Shown: positions 1 through 9,361, numbered from the stretch's first letter. The stretch: 64,000 nucleotides of DNA from Pseudomonas cavernae (GCF_003595175.1 NZ_CP032419.1:3844001-3908000); one strand, 5' to 3'. The notes: a model not told the origin generated them from the letters alone. Translations and numbers: made by a program.

Positions 1-1345
1 CGGTGCTCTCCAGGCCGTCGGCATCGACGCCGATCTGCCCGGCCAGTTCCGCCAGGCTGTCGGCCTTCCAGTACACGCTGTTGAGCCAGGCCTTGCGCAG
101 GCGGCTGTCGGGCGCCACCTGCGCCGGCATCAACGGGCCCATGGCGTAGTGGAAACGGAAATGCCCATCGAAGATCACCCAGGCCGGGGTCGACTTGCCG
201 CCGCTGCTCTGGTTGTCGCGGTACATGGCGTCGACGAACTCCAGGTACGGCGCGGCTTCGTTGACGAAGCGCCGACCCAGACCGTTGACCACGATGGCCC
301 CAGGGAAGGCGCGCTCGGCGAAGACTCCGCGCGGCTTATCCTCGCCCGGCACGGCGATGGTTGGTGCCCACCAGGCCCAGTCCAGCAGCGACGTCGCGGC
401 GCCCAGTGCCATGCCGGCTTCCAGCGCCGCGCCAGTGTTGTTGCCCGGCGGCGTGGCGCTCCACTCGCGACGGGTCGGCTGCGGCAGGTACTTCTCGCGC
501 AGCTCTTGATTCTGTTCGAAGCCGCCGGAGCCGAAAATCACCCCGCGGCGGGCGTGGAGCTCCAGCTCCTTGCCGCCCTGCTGCACCCGCACGCCAGTGA
601 CCCGGCCCTGCTCGGTGAGCAGCTCACGAAAATCGGTGTTCAGCCACAGCGGCACATTGCGGTCCATCAGGGAGCGGCGCAGCGAGGCCACCAGCGAACT
701 GCCCAAGGAGGCACGGCGGTCGATCTTGCTCTTGCGCCGCCACTTGAAGTCCAGCTTGTAGCGCACCATCAACCCGAGAATCAGCAGGCGCCAGCCGAAC
801 TCGCGGGACATGACCTTGTGCGCATGCCGTGCGGTCCAGGCGATACAGCCCATCAACAGGGTCGAAGGCGAAGGTTTGCGCAGGTTGTCCAGTTCATCGC
901 CGAGCAGGCTGGTGTCGAACAGCTCGGGGTCCAGCGAGCGCCCGCCCGGCAGAGAGCCCGGCAGCTGCTGGTAATAGTCCGGGTACTTTTCCGCCACGGC
1001 ATAACGCACCCGGCTGTTGGTCTCGAGCGCGTGGATCATCTGCGGGGCGTTGTTCAGGTAGGCCCGCAGGCGCACTTCGTCGCCGTGCTCGCCGGTGGCG
1101 GCCTTGAGGTACTGCAGGGCCAGTTCGAAACTGTCCTTGCCGCCCTTTTCGGCGAAATAGTGGTTATTGGGAATCCAGATACCACCGCCGGAAATCGCCG
1201 ATGTACCGCCGTACTTGTCGCTTTTCTCGACAATCAGCACGGAAAGACCCTGGTCGGCGGCGAATAGCGCCGAAGTCATCGCACCTGCGCCGGAGCCGAC
1301 GACGATCACGTCGTAGCTGGTCTGAGACTGAACTTGAGCCGTCAT
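1..1345 (-). CDS. KstD-type FAD-dependent dehydrogenase (3' end outside window)
   Basis: About 448 residues are visible from an ATG at 1345; the C-terminus lies beyond the left edge. The N-terminus has a Rossmann FAD motif (GSGAGA, residues 17-22), the ribose-binding Glu40 in IVEK, and the block GGTSAISGGGIWIPNN at about 46-61, characteristic of 3-ketosteroid delta-1-dehydrogenases and related fumarate-reductase-type flavoproteins. Full-length members have about 560 residues. It is downstream of, and co-directional with, the HsaA-like monooxygenase with 99 bp between them, which supports a ring-desaturation role in the same pathway. A generic FAD-binding dehydrogenase acting on another ketone or enoate is the alternative; the active-site tyrosines were not checked. 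Confidence 0.75.
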   Translation of the reverse strand, partial: MTAQVQSQTSYDVIVVGSGAGAMTSALFAADQGLSVLIVEKSDKYGGTSAISGGGIWIPNNHYFAEKGGKDSFELALQYLKAATGEHGDEVRLRAYLNNAPQMIHALETNSRVRYAVAEKYPDYYQQLPGSLPGGRSLDPELFDTSLLGDELDNLRKPSPSTLLMGCIAWTARHAHKVMSREFGWRLLILGLMVRYKLDFKWRRKSKIDRRASLGSSLVASLRRSLMDRNVPLWLNTDFRELLTEQGRVTGVRVQQGGKELELHARRGVIFGSGGFEQNQELREKYLPQPTRREWSATPPGNNTGAALEAGMALGAATSLLDWAWWAPTIAVPGEDKPRGVFAERAFPGAIVVNGLGRRFVNEAAPYLEFVDAMYRDNQSSGGKSTPAWVIFDGHFRFHYAMGPLMPAQVAPDSRLRKAWLNSVYWKADSLAELAGQIGVDADGLEST

Positions 1346-1444
1346 TGTGGTTATGCCATTAGCTGTGATCAGAGGGTTCCCGGCCCGCAGGCCGGGGATT
1401 CGGGTGCCAGGCCGACCGCAGTTGCAGGTCGGCCCGGGCCACCA

Positions 1445-2632
1445 TCACACGTAAGGATCCGGGTTGGGCAGGCCCAGTTGCACCGCGCCGAGGCTGCGGC
1501 TGTAGGCCATGTAGTTGTTGGCGATGTGCCCGCGCGCCTGGTGCAGGTCGCGGAACAGTCGCGCTACCGGATTGGTGTTGTACAGACCGGATGCCGCCAT
1601 GCAGCGCAGCAGCTCGTTGACCTTCTCGGCACAGACGTTGGTCACATAGGACGACTGGTAGCGATACAGCAGACGGGTTTCCACATCCGGATATTCCCCG
1701 GCCTTGGCCAGGGCGAGCAGGTGCGCGTAGTTGCGGTCGAGCACCAGACGCAGGCTGTCGACGATGATCGACGCCTCCGCCACCGTGGTTTGCGCCACCG
1801 GATCGTCGGCGGTCTTGATGCCGTGCTTGCCGATGTGCGCCGCCGCGTTGGCGCAGAACTCGTTGATCGCCCCCTGCAGCGCACCGATGGCCGACGTGGA
1901 CACCGCGCGGGAGAACACCTGGGCGAACGGAATGGCGTAGATCGGGTTGGTGTTGACCAAGCGTCCCGGCGTCGCCTCGAGGGTGCAGTTGTTGGTGCGT
2001 TGCACGCGGTGCGCCGGGACGAACACATCCTCGACCACGATGTCGTGGCTGCCGGTGCCGCGCAGGCCCAGCACGTCCCAGTTGTGCTCGATGCGGTAGT
2101 CGCTGCGTGGCAGCAGGAAAGTACCGTGCTCGGCAGCCAGCTCGCCTTCTGGCGGAATGATGCCGCCCAGGAAGCACCACTGGCAGTGTTCGCTGCCGCT
2201 GGAGAAGCCCCAGCGCCCGCTGACGCGGTAGCCACCTTCCACCGGCGTGACCTTGGCCACCGGCATGTAGGTGGAGGAGATCAGCGTCCCGTGATCCGTC
2301 CCCCACACATCGCGCTGCGCCTCGATCGGGTAGCGCGCCAGCTGCCACGGGTGTACGCCCATCACGCCGTAGATCCAGGCGGTGGACATGCAACCCTCGG
2401 CGAGAGTCATCTGGATTTCGAAGAAGGTCCGCGGATCGACTTCGTAGCCGCCAAACGCCTTCGGCTGCAGGGCACGCAGCAGGCCCGCCTCTTGCAACTC
2501 GGCAATCGTTTCGTTGGGCACCTTGAAGTCACGGTCGGCTTGCGCCGTGCGGCTCTTGAGTGCCGGCACCATGCGCCGCGCTCGTTCAATCAGTTCGATT
2601 TCTTCCCGAGTCTTTTCTCGCATGCTATCCAT
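1445..2632 (-). CDS. HsaA-like flavin-dependent monooxygenase, oxygenase component
   Basis: A 395-residue protein with the acyl-CoA dehydrogenase fold of class D flavin monooxygenases. Length and motifs match HsaA (394 aa; 3-HSA hydroxylase of steroid degradation): an SSGSEH block near residue 145, LPRSDYRI followed by GLRGTGS, and a C-terminal RDLHQARGHIANN segment equivalent to the catalytic-His region. It lacks the C-terminal Glu expected of a true dehydrogenase, as far as can be judged by eye. It would use reduced flavin supplied by a separate reductase; a matching reductase is encoded at 8381. 4-Hydroxyphenylacetate hydroxylase C2 is an alternative relative. The KstD-like gene follows downstream. 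Confidence 0.8.
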   Translation of the reverse strand: MDSMREKTREEIELIERARRMVPALKSRTAQADRDFKVPNETIAELQEAGLLRALQPKAFGGYEVDPRTFFEIQMTLAEGCMSTAWIYGVMGVHPWQLARYPIEAQRDVWGTDHGTLISSTYMPVAKVTPVEGGYRVSGRWGFSSGSEHCQWCFLGGIIPPEGELAAEHGTFLLPRSDYRIEHNWDVLGLRGTGSHDIVVEDVFVPAHRVQRTNNCTLEATPGRLVNTNPIYAIPFAQVFSRAVSTSAIGALQGAINEFCANAAAHIGKHGIKTADDPVAQTTVAEASIIVDSLRLVLDRNYAHLLALAKAGEYPDVETRLLYRYQSSYVTNVCAEKVNELLRCMAASGLYNTNPVARLFRDLHQARGHIANNYMAYSRSLGAVQLGLPNPDPYV

Positions 2633-2708
2633 CCGTCAGTTCTCCCAATCTCGTGCGCGGTTGCGCGGGCCATGATTGATGATCGGACTCGGCGACTTAT
2701 CGTTCATC

Positions 2709-2723
2709 GTCAAAGCGGACTAG
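2709..2723 (-). promoter_or_regulatory. Possible operator, degenerate GTCC-N4-GGAC type
   Basis: Read on the minus strand this is TAGTCCGCTTTGAC, about 77 bp upstream of the HsaA-like start. It matches 10 of 12 core positions of similar sites upstream of the aldehyde dehydrogenase (8085-8102) and the acyl-CoA synthetase (51155-51166). The TAG overlaps the end of a small palindromic insertion, so part of the match may be fortuitous. Confidence 0.3.
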
Positions 2724-2774
2724 GCCCTGTTCCCGTTTCGTTCGCGGCTGCAACGAAACAGGAACAGGGCCTAG
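2720..2774. mobile_element. 55-bp palindromic mini-element flanked by CTAG
   Basis: A nearly perfect palindrome whose arms read GGCCCTGTTCC then GTTTCGTT on one side and the complement on the other. It is flanked by CTAG at 2720-2723 and 2771-2774, which resembles a YTAR target duplication as produced by IS5-family transposases. It has no coding capacity. It lies in the leader region upstream of the HsaA-like gene. Confidence 0.55.
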
Positions 2775-2820
2775 AAAACCCGGAGAACAGCGGCGCGCCG
2801 ACCCTGGCGCCTCGGCCTTA

Positions 2821-2960
2821 GAACCGGGTCACGATCTTTTGGACTAGAGCCAGACAAGGCAAAAACAGGCGAGGAAGCGGAATTTACGAGTTGTAAATGA
2901 GCATTCCGAACCTGTTTTTAACGCGGTATGGCCGACGGACAAGAGATCGTGAACCGGTTC
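2821..2960. mobile_element. 140-bp fold-back element, copy 1
   Basis: Terminal inverted repeats (GAACCGGGTCACGATCT and its near complement) enclose an internal hairpin centred on TTTACGAGTTGTAAAT. The element is flanked by TTA at 2818-2820 and TTA at 2961-2963, consistent with a 3-bp target duplication. The right-hand TTA is the stop codon (TAA) of the minus-strand amidase. A second copy of exactly the same length lies at 6386-6525. It has no ORF, so it must be mobilised in trans if still active. Confidence 0.7.
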
Positions 2961-4559
2961 TTACAGCACGGCGCGTTTGGCCGCCCATGGCCGCGCCTGC
3001 TCCAGCTGCCCGGCCAGACGCAGCAGCAAGTCTTCGGCACCGATCCGCGCGGTAAACATCATGCCGACCGGCAGACCGTTGTCGCTCCAGCCGAGCGGTA
3101 GCGAAATCGCCGGCTGGCCGCTGACGTTGGCCAATACGGTGAAGCCAGCGCTGCCCATGGCCTTCTGTGCGTAACTCTCGTAGGGCTGATTGAGGGCCAG
3201 CTGGCCCAGCGCCGGGGTCAGGCTGGCGGTGACGGGCGAGAGGATCACGTCGTAGCGCTCGAACTGTTGTTCCATGGTCGCGCTGATCGCTTCGAACGAT
3301 TGCCGGGCACGGTACAAGCTCTCGCCGGTGACGCTCGCCGCCCGGCTCAGTACCGTCTGGGTGACGATTTCCAGCTCATCGGGTCGCAGCGACCGACCGA
3401 CCGCCTGCTCGCGATCGTGCACCATGGTCAGCACCGCGGCACCAAGGGCCGTGCCGTGGGCGCCAAACAACTGCCGCGGATCGATCGACAAACGCAGTTC
3501 CTCGACCTCGTGACCGAGGCTGAGCAGCTGCTTCACGGTCTCCTCCAGCACCTTGGCGATAGCCGGATCCAGCGGCGCGCCGGTCAGCGACTCGCGGACC
3601 AGGGCCACGCGCAGGCGTCCCGGCTCGCGCCCCAACTCTTCGACATAGGGACGCGCCAACGGCTGAGCCCAATATGGGCTGCCCTGCTCATGGCCCTGGC
3701 CGACATCGAGAAACAGCGCCGTGTCGCGCACGCTGCGCGACACCACGTTACCGACGCTGGCGCCGAACGACCCCTCGAAGCGCCCGGGGCCGCTGGGGAT
3801 GCGGTAACGGCTCGGCTTCAGCCCAACCAGCCCGCAATAGGACGCCGGAATCCGGATCGAGCCGCCGCCGTCGGTGGCATGGCCCACCGGCACGATGCCC
3901 GCCGCCACGGCCGAGGCCGCGCCACCGGAGGAACCGCCGGCACTCATCGCCAGGTTCCAGGGGTTACGGGTCTGCCCCCAGAGCTGCGACTCGGTGGTGG
4001 TGGTCAGGCCGAACTCGGGGCTGGCCGTCTTGCCGAAGACGACTGCGCCGGCCGCCTCGTAACGGGCGACCAGGGTGCTGGTGAACTTCGCCGGTGGCGC
4101 ATCCTTGAACAGCCGGCTGCCATTGCTGGTGACGGTGCCGGTCAAATAGGTACTGAGGTCTTTGAGCAGAATCGGCACACCGGCCAATGCGCCCTTGGCC
4201 GAAGTGCCCGCGCTGCGGCGCGCCAGCAACAAGGCCCGGGCATAGTCGTCGTGACGCATATTCACCGCGCCGATCTGCGGATTGACCGCATCGCAGCGCG
4301 CCATGGCCGCTGCCAGCAGACCCTCGGCACTGAACTGGCCGGCCTGCAGCCCCTTGGCCATGGCCCAGGCGTCGAGGCCCAGATAGTCGCTGGCCGAGAG
4401 CCCGGCCGCCCTGGCATCGGCAAAGCGCCCGAGCAAGCCAACCCCGAGCGCCACGGCGCCGGCCTTGAGCACCTGGCGGCGCGGCCAGTCCGTCGGCGTG
4501 GCAGATTCAGACGAGGCTGCAGCGATCTCGTCGACTGCTGGCAAAACACTCTTATCCAT
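2961..4559 (-). CDS. Tat-exported amidase-signature-family hydrolase
   Basis: A 532-residue protein beginning with a twin-arginine signal (RRQVLKAG at 27-34, then a hydrophobic stretch and an A-rich cleavage region near 51). The amidase signature is complete: Lys133 in VPILLKDL, the cis-Ser in GGSSGG (210/211) and the nucleophile Ser234 in GGGSIRIPA. It should hydrolyse a carboxamide in the periplasm; the substrate is unknown. The ATG at 4559 follows an ACGGAG ribosome-binding site. It is co-directional with the upstream chemoreceptor (82-bp gap). Its stop codon coincides with the end of a fold-back element. Deconjugation of an amide-linked pathway substrate is an inference from position only. 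Confidence 0.85.
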   Translation of the reverse strand: MDKSVLPAVDEIAAASSESATPTDWPRRQVLKAGAVALGVGLLGRFADARAAGLSASDYLGLDAWAMAKGLQAGQFSAEGLLAAAMARCDAVNPQIGAVNMRHDDYARALLLARRSAGTSAKGALAGVPILLKDLSTYLTGTVTSNGSRLFKDAPPAKFTSTLVARYEAAGAVVFGKTASPEFGLTTTTESQLWGQTRNPWNLAMSAGGSSGGAASAVAAGIVPVGHATDGGGSIRIPASYCGLVGLKPSRYRIPSGPGRFEGSFGASVGNVVSRSVRDTALFLDVGQGHEQGSPYWAQPLARPYVEELGREPGRLRVALVRESLTGAPLDPAIAKVLEETVKQLLSLGHEVEELRLSIDPRQLFGAHGTALGAAVLTMVHDREQAVGRSLRPDELEIVTQTVLSRAASVTGESLYRARQSFEAISATMEQQFERYDVILSPVTASLTPALGQLALNQPYESYAQKAMGSAGFTVLANVSGQPAISLPLGWSDNGLPVGMMFTARIGAEDLLLRLAGQLEQARPWAAKRAVL

Positions 4560-4641
4560 GCTTGGAACTCCGTTTCTTGTGTGATTGTTGGAGGAACAAA
4601 CTGACTCGGCTCGCGCCGAAAGCCATCAAATCAATTGATCA

Positions 4642-6318
4642 CTAAGAGATTGCGGCGCTGTCTCCAGCGCCGATATTGAAGCGTTCGGAAAGCTGTTTCA
4701 GGCTCTCGGCCAAGTGTTCCAGGTCAACCGCCGCCGCCGCGCTACGGCCGGCATTGGCCGACAATTCGCCGGTGCCCGTCGACACCCCTTCGACCCGCTG
4801 GGCGATCTCACGGGTCGCCTCCACCTGGGCCTTGAGCACCGCGCCGATATCGTCCACCACGCGGATCACCTGTGCGGTGCCGGTGCGGATTTGCGCGACC
4901 GAAGCGCCGGCCTTCTGCGCCAGGCTGGCACCGCCCTGCACGCGCGTGACCGCCCGTTCCATACCGACCACCACCTCACGGGTGCCTTCCTGGATCCGCG
5001 TCACGGTCGAACTGATCTCGGCAATCGAACTGGCGGTACGCTGCGCCAGCAGGCGCACCTCGTCGGCCACCACGGCGAACCCACGGCCCTGCTCGCCGGC
5101 GCGTGCCGCCTCGATGGCGGCGTTCAAGGCCAACAAGTTCGTCTGCTCGGCCACCGCCTTGATGACATTCAGCACGCCGCTGATGTCCCCGGAAAACGCC
5201 TCCAGCTCGCGCACATGCTGCGCCGTGTCGGTGACCGCCGCGGCGATACCGTGCATCTCCTCGGCCATGTCGCTGATGAAACCCTCGCTCTCGCCGGAGC
5301 GGCCGGCGGATTCCTGGGTGATCCGCCGCGAGGCACCGGCATGGTCCTCCACCTCATTGATGGACACCGACAACTGCTCCACCGCGCTGGAGATGCCGCC
5401 CACCGCCGCGGCCTGCTCCTGCGCCGCCGCCGAGGCGTGCGCGGCCGTCCCCGCCAGCTGCCGCGCCTCGACGCTCAGGCGCTGCACCTGCTGGCGCATC
5501 TCGGCGATCAACCCATGCAGGTTGTCACGCATCAGGGCGACATCCGCCAGCATGCGCCCGAACTCATCGTTCCCGGTCTTCGCGACCTTGCTCGACAGGT
5601 CGCCACGGGCGATCGCCCGCAAGCTGTCGGAGGCGATGGCGAAGGCCATCTTCAGGCGCCGCAAGGTGGAATACGCGGTCACGCTGCCGGCCAGCGCGCC
5701 GAGCACCGCCAGCATCAGGTACACCGTCACTGTCAGGCGGTAACGCTGCTGCGCGGCCTGGTAGGCACGCGCGATACCGTCTTCCTGGAATGCCCGCAGC
5801 TTGGCCAGGGCCTCGCTGGCCGCCTCGCCCTCGGGCTCGCCCAGGCGCAGGAAGGACACCACATAGCGGGTGCTAAAGTCGGCGACGCGCAAGCTCTCCA
5901 CCGCCATCTCCAGCTCGCTTAGCCAGGTGGCATAGTGGGCGCTGAAGGCGTCCGCCGCCTGCTTCTCCTCATCGCCCAGCGGGCGCTGCAGGTACAGCCC
6001 CCAGAGACGGGCGATTTCGCCATTATTGGCTTCGATGATGTCCAGGGTGGCACCCACCGGACGGTCGTGAGCCACGGCCAGGGGGCCTTCCGGGTCGTAC
6101 TGAAAGGCCAGCAACGCCAGGCGCCGGTTATCGTCCAGGCGCTTCTGAATGTCGCCGAAGCCGAGCAACGCAGCCAGGTGCTCGTCGTGCACCGTGCGCA
6201 GACTGTCGCGGGCCAGTTGCAGGCCGTACCAGCCGAAACCGACGGCGGCGAAGAACAGCAGGCTGGCAAGCAGTGCCCAGAACCACAGGCGCTGGGCAAT
6301 GGTGATCGTCTTGAACAT
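4642..6318 (-). CDS. Methyl-accepting chemotaxis protein
   Basis: A 558-residue transmembrane chemoreceptor. TM1 spans about 11-34, a short periplasmic helical (four-helix-bundle type) sensor domain follows, TM2 spans about 192-215, then a HAMP domain and a long cytoplasmic signalling coiled coil. The conserved hairpin tip ([20 protein letters not shown]) is intact near residues 385-405. No C-terminal CheR-binding pentapeptide is present. The ATG at 6318 has a GGAG site about 9 nt upstream. Lying between catabolic genes, it may sense the pathway substrate; this is inferred from location only. Confidence 0.92.
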   Translation of the reverse strand: MFKTITIAQRLWFWALLASLLFFAAVGFGWYGLQLARDSLRTVHDEHLAALLGFGDIQKRLDDNRRLALLAFQYDPEGPLAVAHDRPVGATLDIIEANNGEIARLWGLYLQRPLGDEEKQAADAFSAHYATWLSELEMAVESLRVADFSTRYVVSFLRLGEPEGEAASEALAKLRAFQEDGIARAYQAAQQRYRLTVTVYLMLAVLGALAGSVTAYSTLRRLKMAFAIASDSLRAIARGDLSSKVAKTGNDEFGRMLADVALMRDNLHGLIAEMRQQVQRLSVEARQLAGTAAHASAAAQEQAAAVGGISSAVEQLSVSINEVEDHAGASRRITQESAGRSGESEGFISDMAEEMHGIAAAVTDTAQHVRELEAFSGDISGVLNVIKAVAEQTNLLALNAAIEAARAGEQGRGFAVVADEVRLLAQRTASSIAEISSTVTRIQEGTREVVVGMERAVTRVQGGASLAQKAGASVAQIRTGTAQVIRVVDDIGAVLKAQVEATREIAQRVEGVSTGTGELSANAGRSAAAAVDLEHLAESLKQLSERFNIGAGDSAAIS

Positions 6319-6385
6319 GGGTGTCGCTCCGTCGCACAGGCAAGCAAGCGAAGGCCCTGGCGCAGGGGCACGCCAGAGCCGCTAA

Positions 6386-6525
6386 GAACCTGTTTCGGAT
6401 CTCGCGAGCTAGAGAAAAACAAGGCGAAAACGGCTGAGGAAGCGGAGTTTACGAGTTGTAAATGAGCATTCCGAAGCCGTTTTCAACGCAGTTTTTCCGA
6501 CGCGCAGCAGATCCGAGACAGGTTC
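6386..6525. mobile_element. 140-bp fold-back element, copy 2
   Basis: Same length and architecture as the copy at 2821-2960, with TAA flanks at 6383-6385 and 6526-6528. Termini read GAACCTGTTTCGGATCTCG and its near complement. The central hairpin (TTTACGAGTTGTAAAT within GAGGAAGCGG...CATTCCG) is almost identical to copy 1, while the adjoining stem arms differ in a compensatory way. It sits between the chemoreceptor start and the aldehyde dehydrogenase stop, 13 bp from the latter. Confidence 0.7.
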
Positions 6526-6541
6526 TAAAGCCTGAACCCTG

Positions 6542-7978
6542 TTAGTCGCGGGTGACCTGGGCCGCCATCGCCGCCAGGTAATGCTCACCATAGGGCGGCA
6601 GCATGCCCCATTCGCGGCGCGGATCATAAGCCGGAGACTTGAACACGGTGCGCATGTGGCTGAACTCGATGAAGCCTTCGCGGCCGTGGTAATGACCCAT
6701 GCCGGAAGCGCCGACACCGCCGAACGGTGCGTCGTGCAGGGCCGGGTGCATCATCACGTCGTTGAGGGTGACACCGCCCGAGAGGGTGTGTTCCAGCACG
6801 TGGCGCTGCTCCTCGGCATCCTCGCCGAAGTAATACAGGGCCAGCGGACGCGGCCGGGCATTGATATCGGCGATGGCCTGGTCGACCTCGTCATAGGACA
6901 GCAGTACCAGTGCCGGACCGAAGATCTCCTCCTGCATGATCTGGCTGTCACGCGGCGGATCGATCACCACCTGCAGCGGCCGACGACGATTCTCGGGGTC
7001 GGCGGCCAGGGTTTCCGGCAGGCTCAGGATGCGTGCGCCGGCGGCCTGCGCCTGTTGCAGATAGCCTTCGACCCGCGCCAGATGGCGGGCGTTGACCACC
7101 GCGACCACGTCGGGGTTGCCGGCCACTGTGGGGTTGAGTTCGCCGTAGGTGCTGGCCAGGGCCGCGAGGAAATCTTCCAGCCGCTCGCGTGGCACATAGA
7201 CCACATCCGGACTGATGCAGATCTGCCCGCCATTGGTGGCCTTGCCGATGGCAATGCGCGAGGCCGCGTTGGCCAGGTCGGCGCTGCGCCCGATGATCAC
7301 CGGCGACTTGCCACCCAGTTCCAGGGTCACCGGCACCAGGTTTTCCGCCGCGTTGCGCATCACCGACTTGCCCACCGCGGTGCTGCCGGTGAAGACCAGG
7401 TGGTCGAACGGCTGCGCGGTAAAGACCTGAGCCAGGTCCGCCCCGCCCGTGACCACGCCGACCTCGAGAGGGTCGAAGGCCTCGGCAAATATCTCGGCTA
7501 CCAGTTGGGCGGTACGTGGCACCACCTCGGACGGCTTGAGAATCGCCCGGTTGCCGGCCGCCAGGGCACAGGCCAGGGGGCTGAACAGGGTAAACAGGGG
7601 GGCATTCCAGGTGCCGATGATGCCGACCGTGCCTTTCGGCTGGTACATCACCCAGGCTTCGGCGCCCATCTGATCGTAGGGGAAGAAGGCCGGACGCGAC
7701 TCGTCCCCCATCCAGCCTTCCAGGCGGTCACGCGCATGCTTGAGCGAGCCCAGCGAGCCCAGCACGTCGTTCATCAGCGAGTAGCCTTGCGGGCGCCCGC
7801 CAAAGTCGGCGTCCATCGCTTCGGCCAGGGCCATATGGTGCTGCACGAGCAAGTCGATCACCCGCTGGATGCGCGCCTTGCGCTCGGCGGCACTGACCGC
7901 GCCTGCAGCGATGAACGCTGCCTTTTGTGCGGACAACAGGGCCGACAGCCCCTCGACGGATGAAATTGCGCCACTCAT
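6542..7978 (-). CDS. Coniferyl-aldehyde-dehydrogenase-type ALDH
   Basis: 478 residues from the ATG at 7978, chosen because AGGAGG lies 6 nt upstream; an upstream in-frame start at 8035 lacks such a site. Catalytic motifs are present: LELGGKSP (Glu) and GGQICISPD (Cys), plus the EEIFGP block. The length and the C-terminal GGVGASGMGHYHG stretch fit the CalB/class 3-like NAD(P)-dependent family. It would oxidise an aromatic or other bulky aldehyde to the acid. A paralogue is encoded at 42951-44363 in the other catabolic operon. It is divergent from the flavin reductase at 8381 across a 400-bp control region. Confidence 0.85.
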   Translation of the reverse strand: MSGAISSVEGLSALLSAQKAAFIAAGAVSAAERKARIQRVIDLLVQHHMALAEAMDADFGGRPQGYSLMNDVLGSLGSLKHARDRLEGWMGDESRPAFFPYDQMGAEAWVMYQPKGTVGIIGTWNAPLFTLFSPLACALAAGNRAILKPSEVVPRTAQLVAEIFAEAFDPLEVGVVTGGADLAQVFTAQPFDHLVFTGSTAVGKSVMRNAAENLVPVTLELGGKSPVIIGRSADLANAASRIAIGKATNGGQICISPDVVYVPRERLEDFLAALASTYGELNPTVAGNPDVVAVVNARHLARVEGYLQQAQAAGARILSLPETLAADPENRRRPLQVVIDPPRDSQIMQEEIFGPALVLLSYDEVDQAIADINARPRPLALYYFGEDAEEQRHVLEHTLSGGVTLNDVMMHPALHDAPFGGVGASGMGHYHGREGFIEFSHMRTVFKSPAYDPRREWGMLPPYGEHYLAAMAAQVTRD

Positions 7979-8060
7979 TCGTGCCTCCTGAAATATGCAT
8001 GGGCCAGCAACACAGTCTTTGCCCACCATGGCCAACGACCGAGGGCACCCTGGATGAAAC

Positions 8061-8102
8061 TAGTCCGATATGCCCGGTCGGCGCCTCGTCCAATCGGACG
8101 AG
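8061..8102. promoter_or_regulatory. Putative operators in the ALDH/flavin reductase divergent region
   Basis: A half site TAGTCCG at 8061-8067 is followed by a 7-bp inverted repeat CTCGTCC-AATC-GGACGAG at 8085-8102. The 12-base core on the minus strand, GTCCGATTGGAC, differs by one base from GTCCGTTTGGAC upstream of the acyl-CoA synthetase at 51155-51166. It lies about 107 bp upstream of the ALDH start. The cognate regulator is unknown. Confidence 0.4.
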
Positions 8103-8143
8103 TGGCGCTCGGGAGTTCCCCGAAGCCTGCTGCCTGAAGACTC

Positions 8144-8241
8144 GCAGGCTGGGTTGGCCGCAGGCGCCAGCGGCCAGGCCGAAGGCCCGCGCCCAGAGCG
8201 GCGCCGCCGGGTTACGCCGCTACCCGGCTAACCCAGCCTGC
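8144..8241. repeat. 98-bp fold-back repeat
   Basis: A 17-bp near-perfect terminal inverted repeat (GCAGGCTGGGTTGGCCG, with the partner differing at one base) encloses a GC-rich inner part. It shares the GGGTTRGCCG terminal sequence with the repeat at 14680-14784. It lies in the divergent intergenic region and has no coding capacity. Confidence 0.5.
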
Positions 8242-8301
8242 ACGGGGACATGGCTATTTTTTTAACGGAGCCTGGCCGCCACCCAGCAAATCGCAAACAG
8301 G

Positions 8302-8315
8302 CTTAGTCCACTAAG
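8302..8315. promoter_or_regulatory. Perfect 14-bp palindrome upstream of the flavin reductase
   Basis: CTTAGT-CC-ACTAAG, a perfect inverted repeat ending 65 bp before the flavin reductase ATG. It contains TAGTCC, as do the other sites in this intergenic region. A binding site for a dimeric regulator is plausible; no regulator is assigned. Confidence 0.35.
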
Positions 8316-8380
8316 ACGATGCCACGCGCCCTGGGGCTGGGAATACTGCCATCACGTAAATCCAATCCATGAGGTCCATC

Positions 8381-9361
8381 ATGGCAGTGCAGACCAGTTT
8401 CGACCCCCAGGCGTTCCGTGCCGCGCTCGGTACCTTCACCACGGGTGTGACCATCATCACCACCCAGGCCGAGGACGGTTCTCCCGTCGGCATCACCGCC
8501 AACAGCTTCAACTCGGTGTCGCTTAACCCGCCGATGGTGCTCTGGAGCCTGGCCAAGAACGCCCGTAGCCTGCCCGTGTTCAGCAATGGCCGGCACTGGA
8601 ACGTGCACGTCTTGTCGACCGAGCAGGAAACCCTGTCCGGGCGCTTCGCCAAGCAGGGCGAGGACAAGTTCGCCGAAGTCGAACTCGACACGGGGATCAG
8701 CGAAGCGCCTTTATTGCAGGACTGCACGGCGCGCTTCCAGTGCCGCACGGCCTTCCAGTACGAGGGCGGCGACCATGTGATCTTCGTCGGCGAAGTGCTC
8801 GCGTTCGATCATAGCGATCGTGCGCCGCTGGCCTTCCAGAGCGGCCAATACGCCCTGGCCACGCGCAAGCCGAGAAGTGAACTGCGTCTGGCCACCACCC
8901 CGCCACCGCCCGAATGCAGCTACACCGAGGACTTGCTCGGCTACCTGCTCGGTCGCGGCCACTACCAGATGCTCCATGCCCTGCGCCGCCTGCTGAAGAA
9001 CCAGCAGCTGGACGAGCATGCCTTCTTCATCCTCTCGGTGCTGTGCATCCGCGACAACCTGACCATCGAGGAACTCAACACCTTCGTCGAGTACACCGGT
9101 CATGTCGTCAGCCTGGCGAGCATGCGCTTCCTCGAACGGCAAAAGCTGGTGGCCCGTGAGGTCAATGGCGAGCAGGTGCGTTACGTGCTGACCGCCGATG
9201 GCCGTGAGGCTTCGTTGCAGGAGCTGGCCCTGGCCAAAGCGGTGGAGGAAGACATCTCCGCCAAGCTCGGTGCCGGCGACGCACAGGCGCTCAAGGTCTT
9301 GCTCAAACGCCTGATCGCCGCCTCCGATCCAGGTTTGCCGGATCTCTGGGCGGCGCGCTAA
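8381..9361 (+). CDS. Flavin reductase with C-terminal winged-helix domain (HsaB/HPAH C1-like)
   Basis: 326 residues from the ATG at 8381, which has GAGG 6 nt upstream; the ATG at 8369 is less well placed. Residues 1-165 form a flavin_reduct domain (TGVTIITT, GITANSFNSVSLNPP, FAKQGEDKF). Residues about 190-326 form a MarR-like winged helix, as in the 315-aa reductase C1 of Acinetobacter 4-hydroxyphenylacetate hydroxylase, where the tail is an autoinhibitory effector-sensing domain. It probably supplies reduced flavin to the HsaA-like oxygenase at 1445-2632. HsaB of actinobacteria lacks this tail. It is the first gene of the plus-strand operon. Confidence 0.82.
   Translation: MAVQTSFDPQAFRAALGTFTTGVTIITTQAEDGSPVGITANSFNSVSLNPPMVLWSLAKNARSLPVFSNGRHWNVHVLSTEQETLSGRFAKQGEDKFAEVELDTGISEAPLLQDCTARFQCRTAFQYEGGDHVIFVGEVLAFDHSDRAPLAFQSGQYALATRKPRSELRLATTPPPPECSYTEDLLGYLLGRGHYQMLHALRRLLKNQQLDEHAFFILSVLCIRDNLTIEELNTFVEYTGHVVSLASMRFLERQKLVAREVNGEQVRYVLTADGREASLQELALAKAVEEDISAKLGAGDAQALKVLLKRLIAASDPGLPDLWAAR

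Noticed and set aside
149..1267. Long plus-strand ORF of 372 codons
   Set aside because: It is antisense to the KstD-like flavoprotein, whose recognisable motifs lie on the minus strand; the antisense product is Arg/Ala/His-rich with no domain.
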